64,000 nt of DNA from Afipia sp. P52-10 (GTDB lineage Bacteria > Pseudomonadota > Alphaproteobacteria > Rhizobiales > Xanthobacteraceae). The stretch lies in assembly GCF_000516555.1 (NCBI RefSeq), contig NZ_AZSJ01000007.1, positions 431,375 to 495,374 of the forward strand, given 5' to 3'. Within the stretch, counting starts at the first letter, position 1. Each line of letters begins with the position of its first letter. Under the pieces are notes generated by a model that saw only the letters and a program-made list of their open reading frames with translations, was not told where the DNA came from and made no database searches. Below are positions 39,028-48,533 of this stretch, piece after piece. The position numbers were made by a program, and so were the translations under genes.

Positions 39028-39768
39028 TTATTCAACCAGCCGCTGTGAAACCGCTCTTGCCGCGGCCAAGACCTTGGCGCCGAAGGCGTGGGCCTTGTCC
39101 ATCGGCAGACGGGACGCCGGACAGGAGATCGACAGTGCCGCAACCGGTTTGCCGTCCTGATTGAGGATTGGCGAGGCCACCGCATGAACGTGCAGGTCGA
39201 GTTCACCGAAATTGGTCGCGTAACCGACCTTCTTGATCTGCGCGAAATCGCGACGAAGTGCTTCCGGATCAGTCTTGGTGTGTTCGGTAAGAGCGGTAAG
39301 CTTGCCGCTGAGATAGTCTTCCTGCTCGCGCGTGCTGAGGTGCGCCAAATAGGATTTGCCGTTCGCGGTGACGTGCATCAGCGACCGCGAACCGAGGTCG
39401 CGGACGGTGCGCAGCACGAGCGGAGAATCGACGCGCTCGACTAGCACCAGATGACGGCCCTCGCGCACCATCAGGTGCGTCGTCTCCTGCGTTTCGTCAC
39501 GCAGCGCCTGCATGATCGGCAGTGCCGCGCGGCGCAGCCGCGCTTCCGTCTCCGCCGACCGGCTGAGCATGAACAGCTTCGACGTGACCTTCCAGCGCCG
39601 GCGCGGCTCATGCGTCGGGCGGATCCACCCGGCCTCGTGCAGCGTCATCAGCCCGCGCTGCACGGTGGTTTTTGGTTGGCGGAGATGGCGGGAGAGATCG
39701 GAGACCCCGATTTCGGGCGAAGCTGCGACAGCTTCGATGATGCGAAGAACGGATTTGACGCTTTCCAT
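39028..39768 (-). CDS. IclR family transcriptional regulator
   Basis: ATG 39768 gives 246 residues. Residues 1-60 form the winged helix (SVLRIIEAVAASPEIGVSDL, then RQPKTTVQRGLMTL). The IclR effector domain follows, with THLMVREGRHLVLVERVDS near 105, ANGKSYLAHLS near 145, GYATNFGELDLHVHAVASPI near 195 and ALSISCPASRL near 222. IclR proteins bind small carboxylates or aromatics and control nearby catabolic genes. It is divergent from an enoyl-CoA hydratase-like gene with an inverted repeat between, suggesting that gene is its target. Confidence 0.92.
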   Translation of the reverse strand: MESVKSVLRIIEAVAASPEIGVSDLSRHLRQPKTTVQRGLMTLHEAGWIRPTHEPRRRWKVTSKLFMLSRSAETEARLRRAALPIMQALRDETQETTHLMVREGRHLVLVERVDSPLVLRTVRDLGSRSLMHVTANGKSYLAHLSTREQEDYLSGKLTALTEHTKTDPEALRRDFAQIKKVGYATNFGELDLHVHAVASPILNQDGKPVAALSISCPASRLPMDKAHAFGAKVLAAARAVSQRLVE

Positions 39769-39882
39769 GGCGGCCCTGGCTTTCGCGAATTGTTGTCCCA
39801 CCGCGTGCAAGCGCGCGCCCCAGTCCTGCGCTTTACTTCGCGGAAGGCGTTGTCTAGCGTGTGCCGCTTTAAAGAACAAGTC

Positions 39883-39899
39883 GTTCCATAATCCGGAAC
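39883..39899. promoter_or_regulatory. Inverted repeat, candidate IclR operator
   Basis: GTTCC-ATAATCC-GGAAC is a 5-bp inverted repeat with a 7-base spacer, 22 bases before the start of the hydratase-like gene at 39921 and 115 bases from the divergent regulator. IclR-type regulators bind short palindromes in such divergent promoters; binding here is inferred. Confidence 0.45.
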
Positions 39900-39920
39900 C
39901 AAATGTGACGAGGACCCGCG

Positions 39921-40745
39921 ATGACCGGAGCAAGTTCCGCGGCCAAGCCAGCGCAAACCGTGGAGGCAACGCTCCCAATTCTATCGATCGACGATGGCGT
40001 CGCGACCATCCGGTTAAACCGTCCGGCGGTCGCCAATCGGCTGGAGCCGCCAGATCTGGCGGCGCTGTCGGGTTATTTTGCGCGGATCGAGAATGATCCA
40101 GCGGTGAGGGTGCTGGTGCTGACCGGCACGGGGCGGGTGTTCTCATCGGGCTTTCATCTCGGCGACCTGCAGGAACGTGCCGTCGAGCAGAAGCCGTCGT
40201 CCGAGGCCCGGCGTGACACCGCATTCGGCGATATGGTGGACGCGCTCGAAAACCTCGACGTTCCGACCATCTGCAAGCTAAACGGCGGCGTCTATGGTGG
40301 CGCGACCGATCTCGCGTTGGCGTGCGATTTCCGGATCGGCGACGGTAACGCCCAGATGTTCATGCCGGCGGCGCGGCTCGGCTTGCACTATTACGAGAGC
40401 GGTATGGTCCGCTATGTCACACGCCTTGGCGTCAACGCCGCCAAGCTGTTGTTCCTGACGGCGCGGCGTATCCAGGCGCAGCAGATGCTGGAGATCGGCT
40501 ATCTGACGACGCTGTGCGAGATCGGGCAACTCGACGCCACGGTGGATGCGCTGGTCCGTGACCTGAACGGCATGGCGCCGCTGTCGGTCAGGGGCATGAA
40601 GCGGGCGATCAACGAGATCGCCCGCAATGCACTGGATCGCGACGCCTTCGCCCGTCGCGCGCAGCAATGCTTCCAGAGCGAGGACATCAAGGAAGGTCTG
40701 CGCGCCTTCCACGAGAAACGTGTGCCGAATTTCTCAGGGCGCTGA
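39921..40745 (+). CDS. Enoyl-CoA hydratase/isomerase-like protein
   Basis: The 274-residue protein has the crotonase fold: FSSGFHLGDL near 75, KLNGGVYGGATDLALACDFR near 116, and MFMPAARLGLHYYESG near 142. GAGGA precedes ATG 39921. The two Glu residues used by hydratases are not evident: the GGATD position has Asp, and the usual Pro-Glu reads Pro-Ala. It may therefore be an isomerase, hydrolase or other crotonase member rather than a hydratase. Divergent expression from an IclR regulator suggests control by a CoA-ester or acid. Confidence 0.85.
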   Translation: MTGASSAAKPAQTVEATLPILSIDDGVATIRLNRPAVANRLEPPDLAALSGYFARIENDPAVRVLVLTGTGRVFSSGFHLGDLQERAVEQKPSSEARRDTAFGDMVDALENLDVPTICKLNGGVYGGATDLALACDFRIGDGNAQMFMPAARLGLHYYESGMVRYVTRLGVNAAKLLFLTARRIQAQQMLEIGYLTTLCEIGQLDATVDALVRDLNGMAPLSVRGMKRAINEIARNALDRDAFARRAQQCFQSEDIKEGLRAFHEKRVPNFSGR

Positions 40746-40794
40746 TCGTGAGGGCCAGCCCTCACGCGAGAGTGCTTCAGTCAATCTCGCCGCG

Positions 40795-42009
40795 CTATGA
40801 GGAGGAGACACTCTTGTCGCGCGGCGGTCGCGTCAGGATGCTCGGCCCGACCTTGCGCAGCGGAGTGACGCCGTCTTCGGCCATGCGCGGCGGCTTCTTG
40901 TCGAGCTTCGAGGACCACTCCTTGAAGTAAGCCAGCGCACAGAGCAGGCCAATGCCGCCGAACGAAACCACGAACTGCATGAGCAGGCTGCTGTTCAGCA
41001 GCAGCAGAAAATGCGCGACAAAGGCAAGGAACACGCCGACGCAGAACACCTCAAGCGAATGTTGTCCGCAGAGGATTGCCGGCTTGAAACCAGCCCATTC
41101 CAACCCCTTCCAGTCACGCGGCACGAAGCGAGTGACGAAGAAGGCGATGATCACGAAGTGGATCACGCGATAGGGCGCCAGGTTCGTCTTGTCGTTCGGG
41201 TTGAAGGCGTTGAACACCTGCTCGGGGAAGAGCGACGCGAGCTGCGGGAAGCTGCCGGCCAGCGTCATCACCATCGCGAACAGCAGATAGGCTGAGCCCG
41301 CGATCAGCAGGAAGCGCGACTGGATCAGCTTGCGGGAATCCAGCGCGCCGCCGAGCGCGAACCAGGCGCCGAACATGAACAGGAGCTGCCAGGTGAAGGG
41401 ATTGAAGTACCAGGTGCCGGACGGAAATGCGGTCAGATTCCAGCCGAAGGCGCGGGCGGCGAAGTAAAGCAGGATCGACGCGACCAGCGTCAGATCCGGC
41501 TTGCGCAGCATGCACCATAGCGCCAGCGGAAATACCGCCATCAGCACGATGTAGAGCGGCAGCACGTCCAGATTGACCGGCTTGAACTTCAGGATCAGGC
41601 CTTCGAAGATCGTCTGGATCGGATTGTCGATCAGGCCCGCCACGTTGAACTCGTGGATGATCCCTGGCTCGTTGTAGCGCTGGGCGACGTAGCCGATCGC
41701 GGCGATATAGACGATAAACAGCAGGATGTGCGCGACATAGAGCTGCCACACGCGCTTGAGCAGCTTGAAGGTGCCGATCAGGAACCCGCGTTCGAGCATC
41801 ACCTTGGCGTAGACGAACGAGGCGGTGTAGCCGGAAATGAACACGAACAGGTCCGCCGCATCGCTGAAGCCGTAGTTGCGGGTGGTTACCCAGGCGACGA
41901 TGTTGTGGGGAACGTGATCGAGGAAAATCGCCCAGTTGGCGATGCCGCGGAACAAGTCGAGCCGGAGATCCCGGCCGCTCGGCGGAAGAACTGCGTTAAT
42001 AGTGCTCAT
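40795..42009 (-). CDS. opgC: OpgC-type membrane acyltransferase
   Basis: The 404-residue protein is an integral membrane protein with about ten hydrophobic segments. The N-terminus RDLRLDLFRGIANWAIFLDH and SDAADLFVFISGYTASFVYA (residues about 13-70) are signatures of the OpgC family, which adds succinyl groups to osmoregulated periplasmic glucans. Later motifs are WYFNPFTWQLLFMFGAWFA and a basic C-terminal tail. It is a single gene here, without opgGH. Substrate is inferred from family only. Confidence 0.85.
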   Translation of the reverse strand: MSTINAVLPPSGRDLRLDLFRGIANWAIFLDHVPHNIVAWVTTRNYGFSDAADLFVFISGYTASFVYAKVMLERGFLIGTFKLLKRVWQLYVAHILLFIVYIAAIGYVAQRYNEPGIIHEFNVAGLIDNPIQTIFEGLILKFKPVNLDVLPLYIVLMAVFPLALWCMLRKPDLTLVASILLYFAARAFGWNLTAFPSGTWYFNPFTWQLLFMFGAWFALGGALDSRKLIQSRFLLIAGSAYLLFAMVMTLAGSFPQLASLFPEQVFNAFNPNDKTNLAPYRVIHFVIIAFFVTRFVPRDWKGLEWAGFKPAILCGQHSLEVFCVGVFLAFVAHFLLLLNSSLLMQFVVSFGGIGLLCALAYFKEWSSKLDKKPPRMAEDGVTPLRKVGPSILTRPPRDKSVSSS

Positions 42010-42076
42010 GCGCGCTATGCTTGTATCACAGGCTCGGGGAGGCGAAAAACGGCAGGAAAACGGAAAACAACCAATA

Positions 42077-42105
42077 TTGTAAGGTCCGATCGGACGGACT
42101 ATACC
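42077..42105 (+). promoter_or_regulatory. Promoter with palindromic operator
   Basis: TTGTAA (42077-42082) and TATACC (42100-42105) are separated by 17 bases, a sigma-70 spacing. The spacer contains the perfect 12-bp palindrome GTCCGATCGGAC (42084-42095), well placed for a repressor. It would drive the complex I subunit gene starting at 42237. Confidence 0.45.
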
Positions 42106-42236
42106 GATTCTGGCCGCGAGATGACCCAGGCGACCGTCGCAAACCGGTCAACTCATCTCAAATTGATTTCAACCGCGGGGCTGGTCCTGCGGTTTTTGAT
42201 AGGGACGACCGGTTTTCGACACCGCTTGCTTCGATC

Positions 42237-42542
42237 ATGACAGCCCGTATCTACAAGCCCGCGAAGAATGCCATGCAGTCCGGCGCCGCCAACAGCCGCG
42301 TTTGGCAGCTCGAATACGAGCCGGAACAGCCGCGCGTGATCGAGCCGCTGATGGGCTGGACGTCATCCGGCGATATGAAACAGCAGCTGACGATGCGGTT
42401 CGAGACCAAGGAAGAGGCGATCGCCTACTGCGAGCGTCATGGCATTCCCTATCAGGTGTTCGAGCCGAAGGAGCCCGCGCGCCGGATCGCCGCATACGCG
42501 GACAACTTCGCGTTCAAGCGGACCGAGCCCTGGACGCATTGA
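42237..42542 (+). CDS. NDUFS4-like complex I accessory subunit
   Basis: ATG 42237 gives 101 residues. It begins with ARIYKPAKNAMQSGAANSR and contains WQLEYEPEQPR, PLMGWTSSGDMKQQ, LTMRFETKEEAIAYCERHG and PYQVFEPKEP, the conserved ETC complex I subunit (18 kDa, NDUFS4) pattern shared by alphaproteobacteria and mitochondria. It stabilises the NADH-binding arm of complex I. It is a stand-alone gene away from the nuo operon, as is usual. Confidence 0.92.
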   Translation: MTARIYKPAKNAMQSGAANSRVWQLEYEPEQPRVIEPLMGWTSSGDMKQQLTMRFETKEEAIAYCERHGIPYQVFEPKEPARRIAAYADNFAFKRTEPWTH

Positions 42543-42711
42543 CGCGCCCTTAAGATCACCCCCGGGCACATCATTAGGATATCGACGGCCGCAGCCCTCA
42601 AGGGGTGCGGCTCATCATTTCGTCTGAGTTGGCTGATGCCTGTGGCTAAAACCGATCCACAGGCGGGTACGGTTCGGTTGCAGTCTCTGCAAATGACGCT
42701 ACCGTCTGCCC

Positions 42712-44319
42712 ATGACCGTGCTTCATTCCGAACTTGACCGTACCTCCAAGAGCTTCGCCCAGAACGCGGAGACGATGCGGCGCCTGGTTGCCGATCTGCG
42801 TGACAAGCTGCAAGTCGTGCGCGGCGGAGGTGGGGAGGCCGCCCGTGCCCGCCATGTCGCCCGTGGCAAGATGCTGGCACGGGACCGCGTCGATCTGCTG
42901 GTCGATCCCGGGACGGCATTCCTCGAACTGTCGCCGCTTGCCGCGTACGGCCTCTATGGCGGCGACGTTCACGCGGCCAGCATCATTACAGGCATCGGCC
43001 GTGTGTCCGGACGCGAATGCATGATCGTCGCCAACGATGCCACCATCAAAGGGGGCACCTATTATCCGCTGACGGTGAAGAAGCATCTGCGCGCGCAGGA
43101 TATCGCGCGGCAGAACAAGCTACCTTGCATCTACATGGTCGATTCCGGAGGCGCCTTTCTGCCACAGCAGGACGAGATATTCCCGGACGAGCGGCACTTC
43201 GGCCGCATCTTCTACAACCAGGCGCAGATGTCATCGGACGGCATTCCGCAGATCGCCATCGTCATGGGCTCATGCACCGCGGGCGGCGCGTACGTGCCGG
43301 CGATGTCGGACGAGAGCATCATTGTGCGCAACCAAGGCACGATCTTCCTCGGCGGCCCGCCGCTGGTGAAGGCGGCCACGGGCGAAGTGGTGACGGCGGA
43401 GGAGCTCGGCGGCGCCGACGTGCACAGCCGGCAGTCCGGCGTGACCGACCATATGGCGCAGGATGACGCCGACGCCATCGGCATCGCCCGCCGGATCGTT
43501 GCCACGCTGCATCATCGCGAAGGCAATCATTCCGGTTGGCGTCAGCCGCGCGAGCCGCTGTTTCCGCCGGAGGACATCTACGGCGTGGTGCCGGCCGATA
43601 CGCGCAAGCCGTTCGACATTCGCGAGATCATTGCGCGGCTGGTGGACGGCTCCGAGTTCGACGAATTCAAGAAGCTCTACGGCCAGACATTGGTGTGCGG
43701 CTTTGCCCATATCTGGGGCTATCCAGTCGGCATCATCGGCAACAACGGCATCTTGTTCAGCGAGAGTTCGCTGAAGGGCGCGCATTTCATCGAGCTGTGC
43801 TGCCAGCGGCAGATCCCGCTGTTGTTCCTGCAGAACATCACCGGCTTCATGGTCGGCAAAAAGTACGAGGCGGGCGGCATCGCCCGCGACGGCGCCAAGC
43901 TCGTGACCGCGGTCGCGACTGCCGGCGTGCCGAAGTTCACCGTGGTCGTCGGCGGCTCCTATGGGGCTGGCAACTACGGCATGTGCGGCCGCGCCTACAA
44001 TCCGCGCTTCCTGTGGATGTGGCCGAACGCGCGTATATCGGTGATGGGCGGCGAACAGGCAGCCATGGTGCTGAGCCAGCTCCGTCGCGACAACATCGAG
44101 GCAGGCGGCGGCACATGGTCGGCCGAGGAGGAGGATAAATTCCGCGCGCCGATCCGCGCCCAATACGAAGAGCAGGGGCATCCATACTACGCCTCGGCCC
44201 GGCTGTGGGACGACGGCATCATCGATCCGGCCGATACCCGCCAGGTGCTCGGCCTTGCGCTGTCGGCGGCTTCGAATGCGCCTGCGGCGCAAACCCGCTT
44301 CGGCATTTTCAGGATGTGA
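42712..44319 (+). CDS. Acyl-CoA carboxylase carboxyltransferase (beta) subunit
   Basis: The 535-residue protein is the carboxyltransferase of a biotin-dependent acyl-CoA carboxylase. It has [20 protein letters not shown] near 50, [18 protein letters not shown] near 108, [16 protein letters not shown] near 185, [19 protein letters not shown] near 338 and [14 protein letters not shown] near 440. Length and the [12 protein letters not shown] segment resemble methylcrotonyl-CoA or geranyl-CoA carboxylase beta subunits. The partner alpha subunit starts 2 bases downstream. Leucine degradation is likely but substrate is not proven. Confidence 0.9.
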   Translation: MTVLHSELDRTSKSFAQNAETMRRLVADLRDKLQVVRGGGGEAARARHVARGKMLARDRVDLLVDPGTAFLELSPLAAYGLYGGDVHAASIITGIGRVSGRECMIVANDATIKGGTYYPLTVKKHLRAQDIARQNKLPCIYMVDSGGAFLPQQDEIFPDERHFGRIFYNQAQMSSDGIPQIAIVMGSCTAGGAYVPAMSDESIIVRNQGTIFLGGPPLVKAATGEVVTAEELGGADVHSRQSGVTDHMAQDDADAIGIARRIVATLHHREGNHSGWRQPREPLFPPEDIYGVVPADTRKPFDIREIIARLVDGSEFDEFKKLYGQTLVCGFAHIWGYPVGIIGNNGILFSESSLKGAHFIELCCQRQIPLLFLQNITGFMVGKKYEAGGIARDGAKLVTAVATAGVPKFTVVVGGSYGAGNYGMCGRAYNPRFLWMWPNARISVMGGEQAAMVLSQLRRDNIEAGGGTWSAEEEDKFRAPIRAQYEEQGHPYYASARLWDDGIIDPADTRQVLGLALSAASNAPAAQTRFGIFRM

Positions 44320-44321
44320 CG

Positions 44322-46310
44322 ATGAGCGCTCTCTATCGCCGCTTCCGTACGCTTCTGATCGCCAACCGTGGCGAGATCGCCTGCCGCATCATCCGCACCG
44401 CCCGGTCGCTCGGGCTGCGCACCGTTGCCGTCTATTCTGAGGCCGATGCAGGCGCGCTGCATGTGGAGATGGCGGATGCCGCCGTGCTGCTCGGGCCCGC
44501 TCGCGCCAAGGACAGCTACCTGAACATCGATCGTATCCTGCAGGCCGCCAAGCAGACCGGCGCCGAGGCGATCCATCCGGGCTACGGCTTTCTCTCCGAG
44601 AGCGAAGAGTTCGCGCGGCGCTGCGCGCAGGCGGGCCTCGTTTTCGTTGGCCCGACTGCCGAAATGATCCAGGCGATGGGCTCGAAGTCTGGCGCGAAGG
44701 CCTTGATGGAGAAGGCGGACGTGCCGCTGGTGCCCGGCTATCACGGCGAGGCGCAGGACGAAGCGACGCTGGCGAAGGAAGCGCGGCGGATCGGCTTCCC
44801 GGTGCTGGTGAAGGCATCCGCCGGAGGCGGCGGCCGCGGCATGCGCATTGTTCGCACCGCGGAGGAGCTCGCGCCTGCGATCGTCAGCGCCAAGCGCGAG
44901 GCGGCGGCAGCGTTCGGCGACGATCGCATGCTGATCGAGAAGTATGTCGACAATCCGCGCCACATCGAGGTGCAGATCGTCGGCGACAGCCACGGCAATC
45001 TCGTCTCGCTGTTCGAACGCGAATGCACGTTGCAGCGGCGACATCAGAAGGTGATCGAGGAGGCGCCGTCGCCGACCCTCGATGCCAAGCAGCGCGAGGC
45101 GATCGGAATCGCGGCGCGCAAGGCTGCAGGTGCCGTGAACTATGTCGGCGCCGGCACCATCGAATTTGTTTCCGACGGGCGTGATTTCTTCTTCATCGAG
45201 ATGAACACGCGGTTGCAGGTCGAGCATCCGGTGACTGAATTGATCACCGGCGTCGATCTGGTCGATTGGCAGTTGCGCGTTGCCTTCGGCGAGGCGTTGC
45301 CGCTGACGCAGGCGCAGCTCACGCTCAAGGGCCACGCCATCGAGGCGCGGGTTTACTCGGAGAACCCGGCCAAGAATTTCATGCCGTCGGTCGGCCGCAT
45401 CCGTGCCTGGCGGATGCCTGAGGAGGTCGGCGGCCTACGCATCGATGCAGGCTATCGCACCGGCAGCAACGTCTCGCCGGCTTACGATGCCATGCTGGCG
45501 AAGGTCATTGCCTATGGCGAGACCCGCGCCGCCGCGCTCGACCGGATCGTGACAGCGCTCGACCAGACCGACGTGCGCGGCATCGTCACCAACCTCGATT
45601 TCCTGTCGGCGCTGCTGTCGCATCCCGACGTGCGGGCGAACACGATCGACACCGGCTTCATCGAGCGCCACCTGAAAGACCTGACGCAGCCGCGCGGCGC
45701 ATTGCAGGACGCTGATCTTGCCGCCGCGGTGGCTGCCGTGCTGGCACGGGAGTTCGCCGGGCGCGACCTGCTTTCGCCCTGGAACAAAGCCGGCTGGGTG
45801 ACCGGCGGCGTGCGGCAATGGGCGCTGGCCTTCCGCGACATTCACGGCAGCGAGCACACGGCGACGCTGCGCTATGGCGGCGATGGCATGGCGCTGACGA
45901 TCGGCGGAGCCGAACGGCCGTTTGCCTTCGAGGCGATCCATGACGGCATCGTTGATAGCTATCTCGACGGGACCAAAACCCGTGCCGCCGCGCTGTGGGA
46001 GGGCCGCGACCTCTACCTGCGAACGTCAAGCGGCCGTTTCGAGCTGGCATGGGTCGATCCGTTTGGCGGCGGCCAGCACGAGCATGTCGGCGAGGAGCGG
46101 ATCGTGGCGCCGTTGCCCGGAACGGTGGTCGCAGTGCTCGCAGCCGAGGGCACGACACTGGAGAAGGGCGCGCCGGTGCTGACGCTCGAAGTCATGAAGA
46201 TGGAGCAGACGTTGCGCGCGCCGTTCGCCGGCGTGCTCAGGCGGCTGAAGTGCAAGGTCGGAGATATCGTGCAGGAAGGTGTCGAGCTTGCCGAGATCGA
46301 GGCGGTTTGA
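44322..46310 (+). CDS. Acyl-CoA carboxylase biotin carboxylase (alpha) subunit
   Basis: The 662-residue protein combines biotin carboxylase and biotin carboxyl carrier domains. IANRGEIACRIIRTARSLG (residues about 13-31), HPGYGFLSE near 85, ASAGGGGRGMRIV near 166 and EMNTRLQVEHPVTE near 295 mark the carboxylase. The C-terminal EVMKMEQ carries the biotinylated Lys626. The frame is open upstream, but ATG 44322 lies 2 bases after the beta gene stop. It carboxylates biotin with ATP and bicarbonate and passes it to the beta subunit. Confidence 0.93.
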   Translation: MSALYRRFRTLLIANRGEIACRIIRTARSLGLRTVAVYSEADAGALHVEMADAAVLLGPARAKDSYLNIDRILQAAKQTGAEAIHPGYGFLSESEEFARRCAQAGLVFVGPTAEMIQAMGSKSGAKALMEKADVPLVPGYHGEAQDEATLAKEARRIGFPVLVKASAGGGGRGMRIVRTAEELAPAIVSAKREAAAAFGDDRMLIEKYVDNPRHIEVQIVGDSHGNLVSLFERECTLQRRHQKVIEEAPSPTLDAKQREAIGIAARKAAGAVNYVGAGTIEFVSDGRDFFFIEMNTRLQVEHPVTELITGVDLVDWQLRVAFGEALPLTQAQLTLKGHAIEARVYSENPAKNFMPSVGRIRAWRMPEEVGGLRIDAGYRTGSNVSPAYDAMLAKVIAYGETRAAALDRIVTALDQTDVRGIVTNLDFLSALLSHPDVRANTIDTGFIERHLKDLTQPRGALQDADLAAAVAAVLAREFAGRDLLSPWNKAGWVTGGVRQWALAFRDIHGSEHTATLRYGGDGMALTIGGAERPFAFEAIHDGIVDSYLDGTKTRAAALWEGRDLYLRTSSGRFELAWVDPFGGGQHEHVGEERIVAPLPGTVVAVLAAEGTTLEKGAPVLTLEVMKMEQTLRAPFAGVLRRLKCKVGDIVQEGVELAEIEAV

Positions 46311-46313
46311 GCG

Positions 46314-46811
46314 ATGCACGATGCGATGCGGCCGATGTTGGTCGAGGTTGCGCCGGACGTGCGCCACCTGTTGCACGATGCTGATTTTGCCGATGCCTTT
46401 GCGTTCGTGGTCGATGATCCGACGCTTGACGCGATCACCGCTGCCGAGCGGGCGATCGCAAACCCGCCGAGCTGGGTGAGCTCGCTGATGGCGTTGCGCG
46501 ACCTGATCGTGACGCCGCTCGGCCTGCGCACGCGCTTCGACCCGGCCTTGACGCAGACCGTCCGCGTCGGCGCATTCCCGGTTCTGAGCAAGTCACCCGA
46601 GCGCGTCGTGCTGGGCTTCGATGACAAGCATCTGGATTTTCGCGTGGCGATCGATGTGGCGGCTGTGGACGAGCAGCGCCGCAGAGCGACGGTGACGACG
46701 TTGGTGCGAACCCATAACTGGCTGGGTCGAACCTATCTGACGTTGATCATGCCGTTCCACCAGCGCGTCGTGCCCGGCATGATGATGCAGATCGAGCGCA
46801 AGGTGGCGTAA
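46314..46811 (+). CDS. DUF2867 domain protein
   Basis: The 165-residue protein starts 3 bases after the alpha subunit stop, so it is cotranscribed. It contains RHLLHDADFADAFAFVVDD near 17, WVSSLMALRDLIVTPLGL near 54, FPVLSKSPERVVLGFDDKHLDFR, trimmed here to SPERVVLGFDDKHLDFR, and TLVRTHNWLGRTYLTLI. These are DUF2867 features; the family has no settled activity. Linkage with the carboxylase may reflect a shared catabolic role. Confidence 0.82.
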   Translation: MHDAMRPMLVEVAPDVRHLLHDADFADAFAFVVDDPTLDAITAAERAIANPPSWVSSLMALRDLIVTPLGLRTRFDPALTQTVRVGAFPVLSKSPERVVLGFDDKHLDFRVAIDVAAVDEQRRRATVTTLVRTHNWLGRTYLTLIMPFHQRVVPGMMMQIERKVA

Positions 46812-46837
46812 ACGCTCTGCACGATCCGCGACTTGGG

Positions 46838-47167
46838 TTAGACCTGCACAAGTCGTCCCTCAAGCCGGAGGAATCCACCCTTTGCCGGCGTAACGGTCGC
46901 ATAGGTCCGTGACGCCGCAAGGTCGATGACGTGGGTTACGGTCGTGCCGATGGTCTCACGCCATGAGAGGACGGCCACGTCCTGTCTCAGCCAATGCAGC
47001 TCATACGCGACGTCGTCCTTAAAGCCTTTGTTGTCGCCCTCTATGATCTCCAGATGCAGCATGCTGGAGCTTCGTAGGTCCAGGCGCACGCTGAAATCCG
47101 CGAATTCAGCAACGATCGAATGGCTCGGGGTGATGTCCAGCGGCACCTTGCCTTCATTGGCTTGCAT
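46838..47167 (-). CDS. MoaF-like hypothetical protein
   Basis: The 109-residue protein is all beta, with MQANEGKVPLDITPSHSIV at the start, SSMLHLEIIEGDNKGFKDD in the middle, and AVLSWRETIGTTVTHVIDL followed by a short strand end. This resembles the MoaF-related lipocalin-like domain, a small ligand-binding barrel. It is convergent with the DUF2867 gene. Ligand and role are unknown. Confidence 0.7.
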   Translation of the reverse strand: MQANEGKVPLDITPSHSIVAEFADFSVRLDLRSSSMLHLEIIEGDNKGFKDDVAYELHWLRQDVAVLSWRETIGTTVTHVIDLAASRTYATVTPAKGGFLRLEGRLVQV

Positions 47168-47237
47168 GATGTCTTCCTGGCACGGGCGATCGGACAGGCC
47201 GCCGTAGCGGTCGCATTCTGCAATAGCAGCAGCCCGC

Positions 47238-47272
47238 GACGCGGCGGAGCCTGGCTTTGGCTTCGCCGCGTC
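47238..47272. repeat. Long hairpin downstream of outer membrane gene
   Basis: GACGCGGCG (47238-47246) pairs perfectly with CGCCGCGTC (47264-47272), and the inner AGCC/GGCT extends it. It is 18 bases beyond the stop of the beta-barrel gene on the minus strand but lacks a T tract, so it may stabilise mRNA 3' ends rather than terminate. Confidence 0.45.
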
Positions 47273-47289
47273 CTTCGAGAAACCCGCGA

Positions 47290-48072
47290 TCAGTATCTGG
47301 CGGCGATTGGTCCGCCAAAGCGATAGTTGAGCCGGCCGGTGATGGTCGAGATTCGCAGGTCGTCGTTGAAGCGCTCAGGACCAAATGTGGTGCCAGCGGC
47401 GGTCACGTTGATGCCGTCGAACGACTTTTTACCGAGGTCCATGTAGTTGTATTCGACCGCAACGCTCCAGTTGGAGGCGAAGCCGACTTCAACGCCTGCG
47501 CCTACCACAAAGCCGCTGCGCCAGGCACTGTGGTCGAGATGCGTACCGAAAACATCGAAGTTCGTGGTCTTCAGGTTTGCGCCGGCATAACCGCCCTTGA
47601 TGTAGGGAAGCCAGTTGTCGAGGGCATAGCCGATGCGGCCTGTAACGGTGGCGAAGGTGTCGACCTTCGCACGCAGCCGATCAGTGCCCGGGAAGAAGAT
47701 GCTGATGTCGCTGCGCTTGAGGTCAGCCCCGTTGAACTGGCCTTCCAGGCCAAAGACCCAGGTGCCGAACTGCCAGTTGTAACCAATCTGGCCGCCGTAC
47801 ACGGCGCCCTTCGGCTTGATGGTCTGGGTCGGTCCGAGCGGACTGTTGGTACCGGAGGTCCAGAAGCCTCCGAAGCCCGGCAGCAGATCGTCATGATCCA
47901 CTTCACCCCAGCCATAGCCGCCGTTGCCGCCGATATAGAAACCGGTCCAGTTGTAGACCGGAGCCAGCACGGGCGGCGGTGCCTTCGTATAGGGACGGGC
48001 CGGAAGGTCTGCCGCGGTCGCGGCTCCGGCGGAGAGGACGAACGCTGTGGCAACAATCAGAAGTTTGCGCAT
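47290..48072 (-). CDS. Outer membrane beta-barrel protein (Omp25/RopB-like)
   Basis: The 260-residue protein has a signal peptide (MRKLLIVATAFVLSAGAATA, cleavage near ADLPAR), a Pro-rich link, then NWTGFYIGGNGGYGWGEV, the usual first strand of rhizobial 25-kDa outer membrane proteins. Alternating beta strands follow, with VTGRIGYALDNWLPYIKGGY near 142 and VEYNYMDLGKKSF near 215, and it ends in LNYRFGGPIAARY. It probably forms an eight-stranded surface barrel. GGGGGC precedes ATG 48072. Confidence 0.92.
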   Translation of the reverse strand: MRKLLIVATAFVLSAGAATAADLPARPYTKAPPPVLAPVYNWTGFYIGGNGGYGWGEVDHDDLLPGFGGFWTSGTNSPLGPTQTIKPKGAVYGGQIGYNWQFGTWVFGLEGQFNGADLKRSDISIFFPGTDRLRAKVDTFATVTGRIGYALDNWLPYIKGGYAGANLKTTNFDVFGTHLDHSAWRSGFVVGAGVEVGFASNWSVAVEYNYMDLGKKSFDGINVTAAGTTFGPERFNDDLRISTITGRLNYRFGGPIAARY

Positions 48073-48298
48073 GGTGCCCCCAAAAATATTTACAATGAAA
48101 ACGATGCGGCAATTGCAGCACGAGTCCGGCCCATGCGCTGTAACTGGCCGACCACAGTCTCACACAAATGCGGCTGGCCGGACCGAAGTCCACGCCATCC
48201 TGCGTTCTGCGGGCACTTCGACTGTTGCTGGTCAAGTGCTGGCCAAGGCCATTTTCCGGCTACCGCTCCTTCATCTTGTTCTGGTATGCGAAAGGCAC

Positions 48299-48375
48299 GG
48301 TCCCGTAGCTCAGTTGGATAGAGCAACAGCCTTCTAAGCTGTGGGTCGCAGGTTCGAATCCTGCCGGGATCGCCA
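48299..48375 (+). tRNA. tRNA-Arg (TCT anticodon)
   Basis: The 77-base cloverleaf starts GGTCCCG, pairing with CGGGATC before discriminator G and encoded CCA (48373-48375). The D arm is GCTCAGTTGGATAGAGC, the anticodon loop is CTTCTAA with TCT in the anticodon, and the T arm is GCAGGTTCGAATCCTGC. The 226 bases upstream of it, between the beta-barrel gene and the tRNA, show no gene. Confidence 0.97.
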
Positions 48376-48533
48376 CGCGGCGCCCCTGTCGCCGGTTCCC
48401 ATCGCCGGCTCCCCTGAGGCTGAATTTCGGTCTCAGAGCTCCGATTTCATGAATTTCGGCACCCGTATGGGGTTCATCCGAAGGAGGCATCGCGGGGTGA
48501 GGCGCCCCTGTCGGACTCGGAGGCCATGAACCC

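Noticed and set aside
43270..44292. 340-codon frame antisense to the carboxyltransferase gene
   Set aside because: High Arg/His/Ala content and no family features; it mirrors third-position GC bias of the real gene.
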